NCBI GenBank assembly: GCA_024641625.1
Contig: JAHECQ010000098.1
Span: forward strand, 1 to 11,198
DNA length: 11,198 nucleotides
Source of the DNA: Acidimicrobiales bacterium
GTDB taxonomy: Bacteria > Actinomycetota > Acidimicrobiia > Acidimicrobiales > SZUA-35
Direction of reading: 5' to 3'
Of the stretch, positions 1-6,889 are shown in pieces; the stretch's first letter is position 1, and the number at the start of each line of letters is the position of its first letter. The notes beneath the pieces were generated by a model that was not told the DNA's origin, searched no databases, and saw nothing but the letters and a program-made list of their open reading frames with translations. The position numbers and the translations under genes were made by a program.

Positions 1-2
1 AG

Positions 3-464
3 TACGTGACCGGGCGATCGATGTCCCATGAGTCGCTGCGTCACTCGTTCCGCCTCGACGATGTGCTGGGGCTGATCCGCAAGGTCTACGACGACCGCGT
101 CGTGTTCCATCGAGGCGACGATCAACTCGTGCCGGGCGTCAGCCTGCACCTCATCGGCGGGCACACGCCCGGTCAACAATCGCTGCGTGTCAACACCCGA
201 CGGGGACAGGTGGTCGTGGCATCGGATGCTGCCCACTACTACGAGAGTTTCCTCGAAGAGCAAGCATTCCTCACTCACGAATCGATGACCGACCTGCTCG
301 AGGGCCATCGGATGCTGCGGCGTCTCGCAGACTCCGACGATCATGTGATCCCCGGTCATGACCCCCTGGTCATACAGCGCTACCCCGCCCCCGATCCCAG
401 CTTGGCCGGCGTGGTTGCCTGCCTCCATCTCGACCCAGTGCCCTCAGAGGAGTCCGATCGATGA
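3..464 (+). CDS. MBL-fold metallohydrolase, AHL-lactonase-like (5' end off window)
   Basis: This is the C-terminal part of a metallo-beta-lactamase-fold hydrolase. The reading frame is open to the left edge, so the true start and the first metal motif (HxHxDH) lie outside the window. What remains shows the later zinc ligands in the right order and spacing: the His of GGHTPGQQSL, the bridging Asp of VVVASDAAHYYES, and the final His of VIPGHDP. This pattern resembles the N-acyl-homoserine-lactonase-like branch, whose members hydrolyse lactones, esters or other ring-opening substrates. The actual substrate cannot be read from sequence, and quorum quenching should not be assumed. The stop overlaps the next start by 4 bases (ATGA), so the two genes are probably translationally coupled. 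Confidence is high for the fold and low for the substrate. A GTG at 6 is an in-frame codon, not a convincing start. Confidence 0.85.
   Translation, partial: YVTGRSMSHESLRHSFRLDDVLGLIRKVYDDRVVFHRGDDQLVPGVSLHLIGGHTPGQQSLRVNTRRGQVVVASDAAHYYESFLEEQAFLTHESMTDLLEGHRMLRRLADSDDHVIPGHDPLVIQRYPAPDPSLAGVVACLHLDPVPSEESDR
446..452 (+). promoter_or_regulatory. Ribosome binding site of the SnoaL-like gene
   Basis: AGAGGAG lies 8 bases before the ATG at 461, inside the end of the MBL-hydrolase gene. It is a strong Shine-Dalgarno match. It supports the 461 start and the overlapping arrangement with the upstream stop codon. Confidence 0.7.
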
Positions 465-883
465 CCGACACACCCACACCGGCTCGTCGACTCGTCGAGG
501 CCTTCGGCGACTGCCCGACCATGGCCGCGATGTACACCGAGGACGTCACCTGGCGCCTCAACCATTCGCTCGCACCCAACATCGCCGGCCCGCACGTTGG
601 TCGCGCCGCGGTCTGCGGCTTCAACGAAGCGGTCTTCAACAAGTTCTACGAAGCCGGCTCGGTCACGATCGACCTCCTCGACGAGATCGGCGACGAGGCA
701 TCCAGCGTGGTCCGGTTCGTGTTCCGCGCCATGAGCAGTCGCGGGAACCCCTACAACGTCGAGTACGTGCTGTTCGCCAAGACCACCAACGGGCTCATCC
801 ACGAGGTCATCGAGTTGCTCGACACCCACGCCTCGAACGAACAGCACCAGGGCAATCCGGTAGGCGTCCCGCCATCGGCCTGA
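461..883 (+). CDS. SnoaL/NTF2-like small protein
   Basis: This 140-residue protein has the size and pattern of the SnoaL-like/NTF2-like alpha+beta barrel family. It has an N-terminal helix with an MYTEDVTWRL stretch (about residues 21-30), a loop ending in GPHVGRAAVCGF (about 43-54), and alternating beta strands such as VVRFVFRAMS and YNVEYVLFAK. The family includes polyketide cyclases, ketosteroid isomerase-like enzymes, limonene-epoxide hydrolase-like enzymes and many proteins of unknown role. No catalytic residue set specific to one of these can be identified, so no reaction is assigned. It starts within the stop codon of the upstream hydrolase and ends 14 bases before the dehydrogenase. 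It is probably expressed with both and may act on the same small-molecule pathway (inference). Confidence 0.85.
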   Translation: MTDTPTPARRLVEAFGDCPTMAAMYTEDVTWRLNHSLAPNIAGPHVGRAAVCGFNEAVFNKFYEAGSVTIDLLDEIGDEASSVVRFVFRAMSSRGNPYNVEYVLFAKTTNGLIHEVIELLDTHASNEQHQGNPVGVPPSA

Positions 884-897
884 GGTAGGTTCGGCAG

Positions 898-1845
898 GTG
901 AACCCACCGCTCGAATCGACCCCCACCATCGGCTTCATCGGCCTCGGCACCATGGGCAAGAGCATGGCCGCCAACCTCATCTCGGCTGGTCACCGACTCG
1001 TGGTCAATGACCTCGACCCTGGCGCGGCCGAGCCTCATCTCGCTCGGGGGGCCGTCTGGGCCGCTTCGCCGGCCGAGGTGGCGGCGGCCAGCGACGTCGT
1101 GTTCACCTCCCTGCCAGGCCCCAAGCAGGTCCAGGCGGTCGCCCTCGACACCGGGGGGCTCATCGATGGCGCTCGACCGGGGCTCGCGTTCCTCGACCTC
1201 TCCACCAACTCACCGACGACCATGCGTCACATCCACCAGGTGCTCTCACCCCTGGGGGTCGAGGTGTTCGATGCCCCGGTGAGCGGTGGACCCGACGGTG
1301 CACGCGACGGCCGCCTCGCCATCTGGGTCGGCGGCAGCCAGGAAGGCTTCGAGCGCTGGTTGCCCATACTCGGTTCGTTCAGTGACGCCCCGCATCGAGT
1401 GGGTGACATCGGCGCCGGGTCGGTAGCCAAGCTCGTGCACAACCTGAGCGGCTACATCATCCAGACCGCACTGGCGGAGACCTTCACCATGGGCGTCAAG
1501 GCCGGCGTCGACCCCGCCGGCCTGTGGGAGGCGGTCCGCATGGGTGCCAACGGTCGGCGCCGCACCTTCGACGGGCTGTCGCGCAACCTCCTACCCGGTC
1601 GCTTCGACCCACCGGATTTCGCTCTCGCCCTGGCCCACAAGGACGTCTCGTTGGCCTGCGAACTGGGACGCGAGGTTGGCGTGCCCATGCGTCTGTCGCA
1701 CCTCACGCTCGAGGAGATGACCGAGGCACTCAGTCGCGGCTGGGCGAGCCGCGACTCACGATCGGCGATGCTGCTGCAGGAAGACCGGGCAGGGGTCGAG
1801 GTTCGAGCCTCCAGTGAGGACATCGCTCGCATCCTCGGCCAGTGA
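898..1845 (+). CDS. 3-hydroxyisobutyrate dehydrogenase family NAD(P) oxidoreductase
   Basis: This 315-residue enzyme belongs to the beta-hydroxyacid dehydrogenase family (3-hydroxyisobutyrate, tartronate semialdehyde, 2-(hydroxymethyl)glutarate and related dehydrogenases). Residues 11-20 carry the Rossmann motif IGFIGLGTMG. The substrate-binding motif DAPVSGG is at 125-131. GAGSVAKLVHN (172-182) contains the conserved catalytic Lys178. The C-terminal all-helical domain has the usual HKDVSLA segment. Such enzymes interconvert a hydroxyacid and its semialdehyde. The start is GTG at 898, preceded by AGGTAGG with an 8-base spacer; the next Met lies inside the Rossmann loop, so this start is well constrained. 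It lies 13 bases before the HpaB-type gene, consistent with one operon. The length is slightly over the typical 290-300 residues, owing to about 10 extra residues at the N terminus. Exact substrate unknown. Confidence 0.92.
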   Translation: MNPPLESTPTIGFIGLGTMGKSMAANLISAGHRLVVNDLDPGAAEPHLARGAVWAASPAEVAAASDVVFTSLPGPKQVQAVALDTGGLIDGARPGLAFLDLSTNSPTTMRHIHQVLSPLGVEVFDAPVSGGPDGARDGRLAIWVGGSQEGFERWLPILGSFSDAPHRVGDIGAGSVAKLVHNLSGYIIQTALAETFTMGVKAGVDPAGLWEAVRMGANGRRRTFDGLSRNLLPGRFDPPDFALALAHKDVSLACELGREVGVPMRLSHLTLEEMTEALSRGWASRDSRSAMLLQEDRAGVEVRASSEDIARILGQ

Positions 1846-1848
1846 AGG
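1844..1848 (+). promoter_or_regulatory. Ribosome binding site of the HpaB-type gene
   Basis: GAAGG sits 10 bases before ATG 1859 and overlaps the stop region of the dehydrogenase gene. It favours 1859 over the in-frame GTG at 1814, which would give 15 extra residues overlapping the upstream gene. Confidence 0.55.
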
Positions 1849-1858
1849 CCGGCAACCG

Positions 1859-3385
1859 ATGACGGGAGAGGGCGCAACGCCGGAGACGAACGAGATGCTC
1901 ACCGGGGATGCCTACCTCGAGAGCCTGCAGGACGGCCGGGAGGTCTGGTACGACGGCGAGAAGGTCACCGACGTCGTCAACCACCGAGCATTCCGCACCA
2001 GCGCGCGAGTCATCGCTTCCCTCTACGACGCGCTGCACGACCCGGCAACCGCCGACACCCTGACCATGGTCGACCGATTCGGTCACCGTACCCACCGGTT
2101 CTTCGCGCCGTCCTACACCCCGGACGAACTCCGAGGGGCCCGTGATGCCATCGCCGTCTGGCAACGCATGACGTTCGGATGGATGGGACGCACTCCCGAC
2201 TACAAGGCCGCCTTCATGGCCCAACTGGCCGAGGGTCACAGCTACTATGGCGACTACGGCGCGAATGCGCTCGACTGGTATCGTCGCTGCGCCAGCCGGG
2301 TCCTGTACCTGAACCATGTCCTCATCGACCCGCCGGTCGACCGGAACCGTCCCCGCAGCGAGGTCGACGACGTCTTCGTCTCGGTCGTGAGCGAGAACGA
2401 TCGCGGCATCCACGTGACCGGTGCGAAGATGGTCGCCACCGGCTCGGCGCTCACCCATGGCACGTTCGTGGCCGTCAACAGCGGCGTCGCCGCCCGCATG
2501 GAACCCGGGCGCGACGACCACATGGCCCTGGTGTTCATGGTCGACATGAGCACCCCCGGGCTCAAGCTGATCTGCCGTCCATCGTATGAAGCAGCGGCCC
2601 GACACCCCTTCGAGGCACCGTTGGCCAGCCGATTCGACGAGAACGACGCTGTGGTCGTGTTCGAGAACGCCTTCGTCCCCTGGGAGAACGTCTTCGTCTA
2701 CCGCGACGTACCCCGGGCCAAGGGGTTCTACGCCGAGTCCGGTTTCTTCAACCGCTACAACCTCCAGTCGGCCACTCGGCTCTCGGTCAAGCTCGAGTTC
2801 GCCGCCGGTTTGCTGATGAAGTGCGCCGCCGCATCGGGTACCGACGACTTCCGTGCGGTGCAGACCGCCGTCGGCGAGATCATCGCCATGCGCGAGGTCC
2901 TGTGGTCGATGACCATCGCCATGGTGTCCGAACCAGAACCGGGAATCGGCGGCACCGTGGTTCCTCGCCTGCAGACGGCGGCGGCCAGCCGCCTCTATGC
3001 CACCAACGCCTGGGACCGCGTCCGAGCCTTGTTCGAGACCTATCTCGCCGGCGCCCCCATCTACACGGTGTCCTCCCCGGCCGATCTCCTGAATCCCGAC
3101 TTGCGGCCCATCCTCGACCGGTACTTCCGAGGCACCGGGCTCGACGCCCACGATCGCATCAAGCTGCTCAAGCTCTGCTGGGACGCGCTCTACAGCGAGT
3201 TCGCCGGACGCCACGCCCTCTACGAGCGGAACTACGCCGGCAACCAGGAGCAACAGCGTCTCGACCCGCTCAACTGGGCCCGGGCCCGAGGCGATACCGA
3301 TCGTTTCCAGGCGCTGATCGACGAGTGCCTTGCCGGCTACGACCTCGAAGGCTGGCTCCCGGCCGCCAACCTCCGAGATTCCTAG
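1859..3385 (+). CDS. hpaB: HpaB-type FADH2-dependent phenol monooxygenase, oxygenase component
   Basis: This 508-residue protein aligns from end to end with 4-hydroxyphenylacetate 3-monooxygenase large subunits (E. coli HpaB is about 520 residues). Shared landmarks include the N-terminal LTGDAYLESLQDGREVW (14-30), the signature WMGRTPDYKAAF (109-120), GAKMVATGSALTH (188-200), SRFDENDAVVV (257-267), PWENVFVYRD (274-283) and the C-terminal SEFAGRHALYE (446-456). Arg111, Tyr115 and His153 fall where HpaB structures place substrate-binding residues. HpaB enzymes use reduced FAD supplied by a separate flavin reductase (HpaC type) to ortho-hydroxylate a phenol to a catechol in the cytosol. No reductase gene is present in the window, so it must be supplied from elsewhere. 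The family also includes chlorophenol and secondary-metabolite hydroxylases, so 4-hydroxyphenylacetate is the default rather than a proven substrate. The gene symbol marks the family. Confidence 0.93.
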   Translation: MTGEGATPETNEMLTGDAYLESLQDGREVWYDGEKVTDVVNHRAFRTSARVIASLYDALHDPATADTLTMVDRFGHRTHRFFAPSYTPDELRGARDAIAVWQRMTFGWMGRTPDYKAAFMAQLAEGHSYYGDYGANALDWYRRCASRVLYLNHVLIDPPVDRNRPRSEVDDVFVSVVSENDRGIHVTGAKMVATGSALTHGTFVAVNSGVAARMEPGRDDHMALVFMVDMSTPGLKLICRPSYEAAARHPFEAPLASRFDENDAVVVFENAFVPWENVFVYRDVPRAKGFYAESGFFNRYNLQSATRLSVKLEFAAGLLMKCAAASGTDDFRAVQTAVGEIIAMREVLWSMTIAMVSEPEPGIGGTVVPRLQTAAASRLYATNAWDRVRALFETYLAGAPIYTVSSPADLLNPDLRPILDRYFRGTGLDAHDRIKLLKLCWDALYSEFAGRHALYERNYAGNQEQQRLDPLNWARARGDTDRFQALIDECLAGYDLEGWLPAANLRDS

Positions 3386-3417
3386 GGTCCTCTCACCCGC
3401 CCGGACCGACGCAGCCC

Positions 3418-3437
3418 GGCCGATGGCCACATCGGCC
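3418..3437 (+). repeat. Perfect 8-bp inverted repeat (hairpin) after the HpaB-type gene
   Basis: GGCCGATG and CATCGGCC are exact reverse complements separated by the 4-base loop GCCA. The element lies 33 bases after the HpaB-type stop. It contains the ATG at 3423 that would be an alternative start of the GGDEF gene. No T-rich run follows, so it is not a typical intrinsic terminator. A possible second weak hairpin (GCCGG/CCGGC, 5 bp) follows at about 3440-3461. It may affect mRNA stability or downstream expression, or be chance in GC-rich DNA. Confidence 0.4.
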
Positions 3438-3482
3438 ACGGCCGGTGCTCAATTGGCCGGCAACCGCACCGACTGGAGCAGG

Positions 3483-3953
3483 GTGAGCGATCTCGATCAG
3501 GCAGCCAACTTCCCTCTTGCAGCGCGTCGAGACTCGACCGATCCGCTCACCGGCATCCGCAACCGGCGCGGCTTTCTCGACGCGGCCGCGCCGTTGGTCG
3601 ACCGATGTCACCGCTCCGCTCAGTCGATTGCTCTCGTTCAGCTCCAGATCGTCGGCTTCGAGGACGTCGTCCGAGACCAGGGCCTCAGCCGGTCCGAGGC
3701 CCTGTTGCGGGCGACGGCAGGGCTCCTCGGCCTCCTGAGCCGTCGAGGCGATCTCGCGGCGCGAACAGGCCTGGCCGAGTTCTCGATCCTGCTTCCCGGG
3801 GCCTCGCTCGAGCAGGCACACGACATCGCCGACCGGATGGTCGAAGGCGCTCGGGTGCTGAGCGACTCGGCTCGCAGCGGCGCGATGGCCGTACGACCAC
3901 TGCAGTTCACCTGGTCGGCCCGCCTGGTCGAAGCCTCGATCGCCGATCTCTGA
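3483..3953 (+). CDS. Degenerate GGDEF-domain protein
   Basis: This short protein (156 residues from GTG 3483) is essentially one GGDEF-type domain. It opens with the diagnostic DPLTGIRNRRGF (20-31) and shows the helix/strand pattern up to the usual C-terminal strands. The catalytic features are lost. The GG[DE]EF loop reads R-T-G-L-A-E-F (94-100), so the second Gly and the following acidic residue are replaced. The metal-binding IDxDxFK segment reads QIVGFE (55-60) with no Asp. The substrate-binding Asn-Asp pair is missing. Cyclic-di-GMP synthesis is therefore unlikely. It might bind a ligand or partner, or be a decaying gene. No sensory domain or membrane segment is attached. The start is uncertain: GTG 3483 has GGAG 4 bases upstream, while ATG 3423 (176 residues) has no ribosome site and sits in a hairpin. 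It follows the HpaB-type gene on the same strand. Confidence 0.65.
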   Translation: MSDLDQAANFPLAARRDSTDPLTGIRNRRGFLDAAAPLVDRCHRSAQSIALVQLQIVGFEDVVRDQGLSRSEALLRATAGLLGLLSRRGDLAARTGLAEFSILLPGASLEQAHDIADRMVEGARVLSDSARSGAMAVRPLQFTWSARLVEASIADL

Positions 3954-4058
3954 CGTACGTCAGCCGCTGCACGCCCAGGATGGCTCGAGGCGGTCGATCG
4001 ACGAGTGCCCGGATCGCACGCTCGGCGGGAGCGCGTTCGAACAGGGAGGGCTCGTCGG

Positions 4059-5249
4059 TCACAGCAGCGGAGTACCGGGGGACATTCCCAGACTGACCCG
4101 CCCGAACATCTCCGCGCTGCTGTCGAAATCGGCGATGGCATGGTGACTTGCGGTCATGACGTCGCGAGCTCGCTTCTGGATACTGCTGTCGTCGTAGATC
4201 GAGTGCGCTCCCGCTGCGGCGAACGTTCGGTCGACCGCCCGACGACACAGTTCGACGGCGTAGGCGGCACGCCACTTGTTCTGGGCTCGTTCCTCGAGCG
4301 TCAGTTGCACGCCGGTACGGGCCACCTCGTCACAGCGATCGGCCGCGGCCAAGACCACCAGCCGGGCCGCATCGAGCTCGGCAAGCGACTCAGCCACTCG
4401 CATCTGGGTGCCCGGCCGATCGGCCCGCTTGGTCCCCAGGTAGATCTCCCGTTGGGCGCTGGTGCGCTCGATGAAGAGCGACAGCCCGCCATCGGCAATC
4501 CCTACGACTGCGGCCGCCAGCTGGATGCTGAGGCAGGTGGTGACCGGAAGACGATTGAAATGGGTCGGATGCCGGTCGCCGTGGGGGCTATCGCCGTCGA
4601 ACAGGATCTTCGTGGGCATGACTCGATGCTCCGGCACGAACACGCCGTCGCAGACCAGATCCTTCGAGCCGGTGCCGTGCAGCCCGAGCGTGAACCAGGT
4701 GTCGTCGACCACGAGATCATTCTTGGGGACCATCGAGTGGACGGCGCGCTCGGGTGCATCCGTGCTCGCGCCCAGCAGCAACCACTCGCCATGATCGACT
4801 CCGCTGGCGAACTGCCAGCGACCGTTGAGCTCCCAGCCCCCGTCGACCTTGGTCGCTCGCCCCTGCGAGGCAAGCGTCCCCGGGATACGGGTGTCAGGGC
4901 CACCGGCGAAGACCTCGTCCTGGCAGTCAGGATCGAAGTTGGCAGCGACCCACGCGTGGGCATTGATGACCATCTGCACCCACCCCGCCGCCGAGTCGGC
5001 AGCGGAGGTGACGAACAGGGTCTCGGCCTGGGCTCGTAGGCCCGCTTCCCAGCCACCGAAGGTCCGCGGGGTCAGGATGCGCCACAGACCGGCTTGGGTC
5101 ATCGCCTCCACCGACCGAGAACTGAGGCTTCGTGCCTGGTCCGACGTTGTTTCCTCGGCGGCAAGGCGATCGCTGATCGACCGGGCGGCATCGACCAAGG
5201 CGGCCGTCGAGGGAGTGGAGCCGGCTGGGACGTCGGTGAGAAGGCTCAT
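4059..5249 (-). CDS. HsaA/C2-type flavin-dependent monooxygenase (acyl-CoA dehydrogenase fold)
   Basis: This 396-residue protein has the acyl-CoA dehydrogenase fold but matches the group D flavin monooxygenase branch (HsaA of steroid catabolism, 4-hydroxyphenylacetate hydroxylase C2, and nitrogen or sulfur heterocycle oxygenases). Diagnostic segments are RTFGG (62-66), the strand WQFASGVDHGEWLLLG (145-160), LGLHGTGSKDLV (188-199), and a C-terminal helix RARDVMTASHHAIADFDS (360-377) whose His pair sits where C2-type enzymes place an active-site His. The acyl-CoA dehydrogenase catalytic Glu region is not evident, supporting oxygenase rather than dehydrogenase activity. It would use reduced flavin from a separate reductase, which is absent here. 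ATG 5249 is chosen because the residues upstream to 5318 do not look like protein of this family; no strong ribosome site was seen. It is separated from yqeC by 117 bases and converges on the GGDEF gene. Substrate unknown. Confidence 0.88.
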   Translation of the reverse strand: MSLLTDVPAGSTPSTAALVDAARSISDRLAAEETTSDQARSLSSRSVEAMTQAGLWRILTPRTFGGWEAGLRAQAETLFVTSAADSAAGWVQMVINAHAWVAANFDPDCQDEVFAGGPDTRIPGTLASQGRATKVDGGWELNGRWQFASGVDHGEWLLLGASTDAPERAVHSMVPKNDLVVDDTWFTLGLHGTGSKDLVCDGVFVPEHRVMPTKILFDGDSPHGDRHPTHFNRLPVTTCLSIQLAAAVVGIADGGLSLFIERTSAQREIYLGTKRADRPGTQMRVAESLAELDAARLVVLAAADRCDEVARTGVQLTLEERAQNKWRAAYAVELCRRAVDRTFAAAGAHSIYDDSSIQKRARDVMTASHHAIADFDSSAEMFGRVSLGMSPGTPLL

Positions 5250-5292
5250 GGCGCCATGGATAGCCGGTTCGCTCCGCTTCCGCCACCGGCAC

Positions 5293-5327
5293 ATACCGCT
5301 GAACGGCAGTTGCCCCACAGCGGGTAT
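5293..5327 (-). repeat. Imperfect inverted repeat upstream of the HsaA-like gene
   Basis: ATACCGCTG (5293-5301) and CAGCGGGTAT (5318-5327) are reverse complements apart from one extra base, with a 16-base spacer. The spacer itself contains GGCAGTTGCC, a small palindrome. The element is 44-78 bases upstream of the monooxygenase start, inside the only sizeable gap between same-strand genes. It could be an operator, a leader hairpin or a weak transcript-end hairpin for the preceding operon. No T-tract is present. The function is inference. Confidence 0.4.
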
Positions 5328-5344
5328 CCGCGTGAACGCCCGCG

Positions 5345-5382
5345 GTCCTCAGAAGGATCGATGTCCTCAGAAGTGATCGATG
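5345..5382. repeat. Tandem 19/20-bp direct repeat across the yqeC stop codon
   Basis: GTCCTCAGAAGGATCGATG (5345-5363) is followed, sharing one base, by GTCCTCAGAAGTGATCGATG (5363-5382). They differ by a single inserted T. On the minus strand the unit contains the last codons and TGA stop of yqeC, so the second copy repeats the gene's end just beyond its stop. It may be a local slippage duplication or a pair of binding sites about 100-130 bases upstream of the HsaA-like gene. Confidence 0.7.
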
Positions 5383-6077
5383 GCGGCGACGTTCAGCGAT
5401 GACGTGCGCTCGGCCAGCTGGGCGACAAGCTGCTCGACGAACAAGCGGTTCTCTTCGGCGACCTTGGTGATGACCACCGCCAACCGCGCCTGCTTCGGAG
5501 CTGCGCCCAGCGCGCCCCGCTCGTGCAGCAACACTACGGCAGCCGCCTCGGGACTCAGCCTCACGTACGGCGAGCAACCTGCGAGCGCGGCGACTCGAAG
5601 CGGTCGGTGGCACTGGTCGGCGATCACTCGCCCAAGAGCATCGGCCCCGATGACCGAGACGACCAGCGTGGCCGTCGACGGAATGACCGGCTCGAAGGGT
5701 CGGGGTGCCTTGAACGGTCGCCGACGTGCGCCATCGGCCTCGACGACCACATGATCGACCCGGCCGAACCAACGATCGCAGGCCGCCGGGTCGACGCCAA
5801 TCGCCTTGTGGCCATCCAGCCGACCGAAGACCAGCGGCGGGTCCCCGGCGACCACCTCATCGATCTCGGCATCGGTCGGAGCAATGAGCACCGGTCGACC
5901 CCTCGCCTGGTCAGCTCCCATCTTGGTCGTGGTGGTGAGGACGGTCCGCCCGACCAGCTGGGTTCCGAGGGCGTGCAAGAGGGTGGTCTTCCCGCCGCCA
6001 CCGACCAACGCCACGTGCTCGTGGAATCCACAGCCGAGGACGGCAGCCAGTTGACTCAGCGGGATCGACGTGGTCAT
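5367..6077 (-). CDS. yqeC: YqeC, selenium-dependent hydroxylase accessory protein family
   Basis: This 236-residue protein matches the YqeC family of P-loop proteins found with selenium-dependent molybdenum hydroxylases. It has a glycine-rich P-loop LVGGGGKTTLL (24-34), a TTTTKMG segment (48-54), the strongly conserved VVVEADGARRRPFKAP (110-125) with Walker-B-like acidic residues, and VVITKV (201-206), similar to a nucleotide base-recognition strand. The biochemical role is not established; involvement in maturing the molybdenum site, perhaps in a nucleotide-dependent delivery step, is inferred from gene context in the family. ATG 6077 overlaps the yqeB stop by 4 bases (ATGA), which fixes the start in preference to the ORF extension to 6098. 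It is the last gene of the coupled operon, and its stop lies inside a tandem repeat. Confidence 0.9.
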   Translation of the reverse strand: MTTSIPLSQLAAVLGCGFHEHVALVGGGGKTTLLHALGTQLVGRTVLTTTTKMGADQARGRPVLIAPTDAEIDEVVAGDPPLVFGRLDGHKAIGVDPAACDRWFGRVDHVVVEADGARRRPFKAPRPFEPVIPSTATLVVSVIGADALGRVIADQCHRPLRVAALAGCSPYVRLSPEAAAVVLLHERGALGAAPKQARLAVVITKVAEENRLFVEQLVAQLAERTSSLNVAAIDHF

Positions 6078-6889
6078 GGACGGTTGGACCACCACCACAG
6101 CGCCGCCTCCAGGACGCCTCCACCGACGGCCAATGCCTTGTCCGAGATCTCGTCGCAGGCGACGTCGATCCGTGGATCGATGTCGCCGATCTTCAGCCCC
6201 TCGGAGACAGGGTGACCATCGAGGATCAGCCCTCGAACCATGCCGGCGAACGGGGCGATGACCAGCTGGTCGGCGACACTCCCGATGGCTTCTCCGGCGG
6301 TCACCTGATCGCCGATCGCGACCCGCCAGTGCACCGGGCCGGCCACGTCGGCCCGCAACACCCGTTCGGCACCCCGTCCACCGGTGACACCAGGGATGCC
6401 CGTGTTGGGTGCGGCGCTGCCTTCGTGGATCACCCGACCGAGGCGGGGGCCCCGTTGTGTCTCGATCACGGCATGGCAGTCGTCCGGGGCGACGAACCCG
6501 GGGCCCAGGCCGATCACGAACGGTGCGTCCGCAGGCGTCGTGTCGATGTTGCGTTTGGCCAGGCGCGCATCGACCACCACCGAGGCGTCGATTGCAGGCA
6601 ACCCGGGCGAGACAAGAACAGGGACCGCGCCCGTCGCAGCCACTTCAAGGGCTTCGGCGACGGTCTCGCAACGACGTCCGATCATGCCCTCCACCACTGC
6701 CTCGCCCTCGGTGACAGCCGACGACAGCGACACCGAGCGCCGCACGGTGAGCGGCCGCCGAAGCTCGGTGACCACAACGATGAAGCCGGCGCGGTGCAGC
6801 CGCCAGGCGACGCCGGTCGCCAGATCCCCTCCGCCCCGGAGCAGGCAGATGCAGTCGGCCAGGCGAGAAGACGACACGCGGGCGGTCAC
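6074..6889 (-). CDS. yqeB: YqeB / EF2563 family selenium-dependent molybdenum hydroxylase system protein
   Basis: This 271-residue protein matches the YqeB/EF2563 family, a genomic marker of selenium-dependent molybdenum hydroxylases. Visible landmarks are the N-terminal nucleotide-binding-like LLRGGGDLATGVAWRLHRAG (16-35), VVVDARLAKRNIDTT (104-118), FVIGLGPGF (124-132), HEGSAAPNTGIPG (155-167), a segment resembling a biotinyl/lipoyl-type barrel (IGDQVTAGEAIG ... PFAGMVRGLI, about 192-222), and the conserved end GLKIGDIDPR (231-240) with ISDKALAVGGGVLEA (248-262). Exact activity is unknown; it is thought to help install selenium or otherwise mature the cofactor. The start is GTG 6889, sharing 4 bases (GTGA) with the xdhC stop; the stop shares 4 bases with yqeC. 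Both junctions argue for one polycistronic, translationally coupled unit. Confidence 0.92.
   Translation of the reverse strand: MTARVSSSRLADCICLLRGGGDLATGVAWRLHRAGFIVVVTELRRPLTVRRSVSLSSAVTEGEAVVEGMIGRRCETVAEALEVAATGAVPVLVSPGLPAIDASVVVDARLAKRNIDTTPADAPFVIGLGPGFVAPDDCHAVIETQRGPRLGRVIHEGSAAPNTGIPGVTGGRGAERVLRADVAGPVHWRVAIGDQVTAGEAIGSVADQLVIAPFAGMVRGLILDGHPVSEGLKIGDIDPRIDVACDEISDKALAVGGGVLEAALWWWSNRP

Noticed and set aside
3..464. Quorum-quenching AHL lactonase
   Set aside because: Only the C-terminal half is visible, and the retained motifs are shared by many MBL-fold hydrolases. The catabolic context does not point to signalling.
1730..3439. 569-residue minus-strand open frame opposite the HpaB-type gene
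   Set aside because: The translation is low-complexity (rich in V, G, E, D, H) with no family motif. The plus strand holds an end-to-end HpaB match. Long antisense frames are expected where third positions are strongly G/C.
4019..4033. Possible bidirectional terminator (CGCTC/GAGCG, 5-bp stem) between the convergent genes
   Set aside because: The stem is short, there is no T-run on either strand, and such short stems are common in GC-rich DNA. The palindrome GTCGATCGAC at 3993-4002 is likewise too short to call.
4005..5039. 344-residue plus-strand open frame opposite the HsaA-like monooxygenase
   Set aside because: No family similarity; the minus strand has clear group D monooxygenase motifs through the whole span.
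4059..5249. Ordinary fatty-acid acyl-CoA dehydrogenase
   Set aside because: The WQFASGVDHGEW and GLHGTGSKD segments and the C-terminal His-containing helix match the flavin monooxygenase branch instead.
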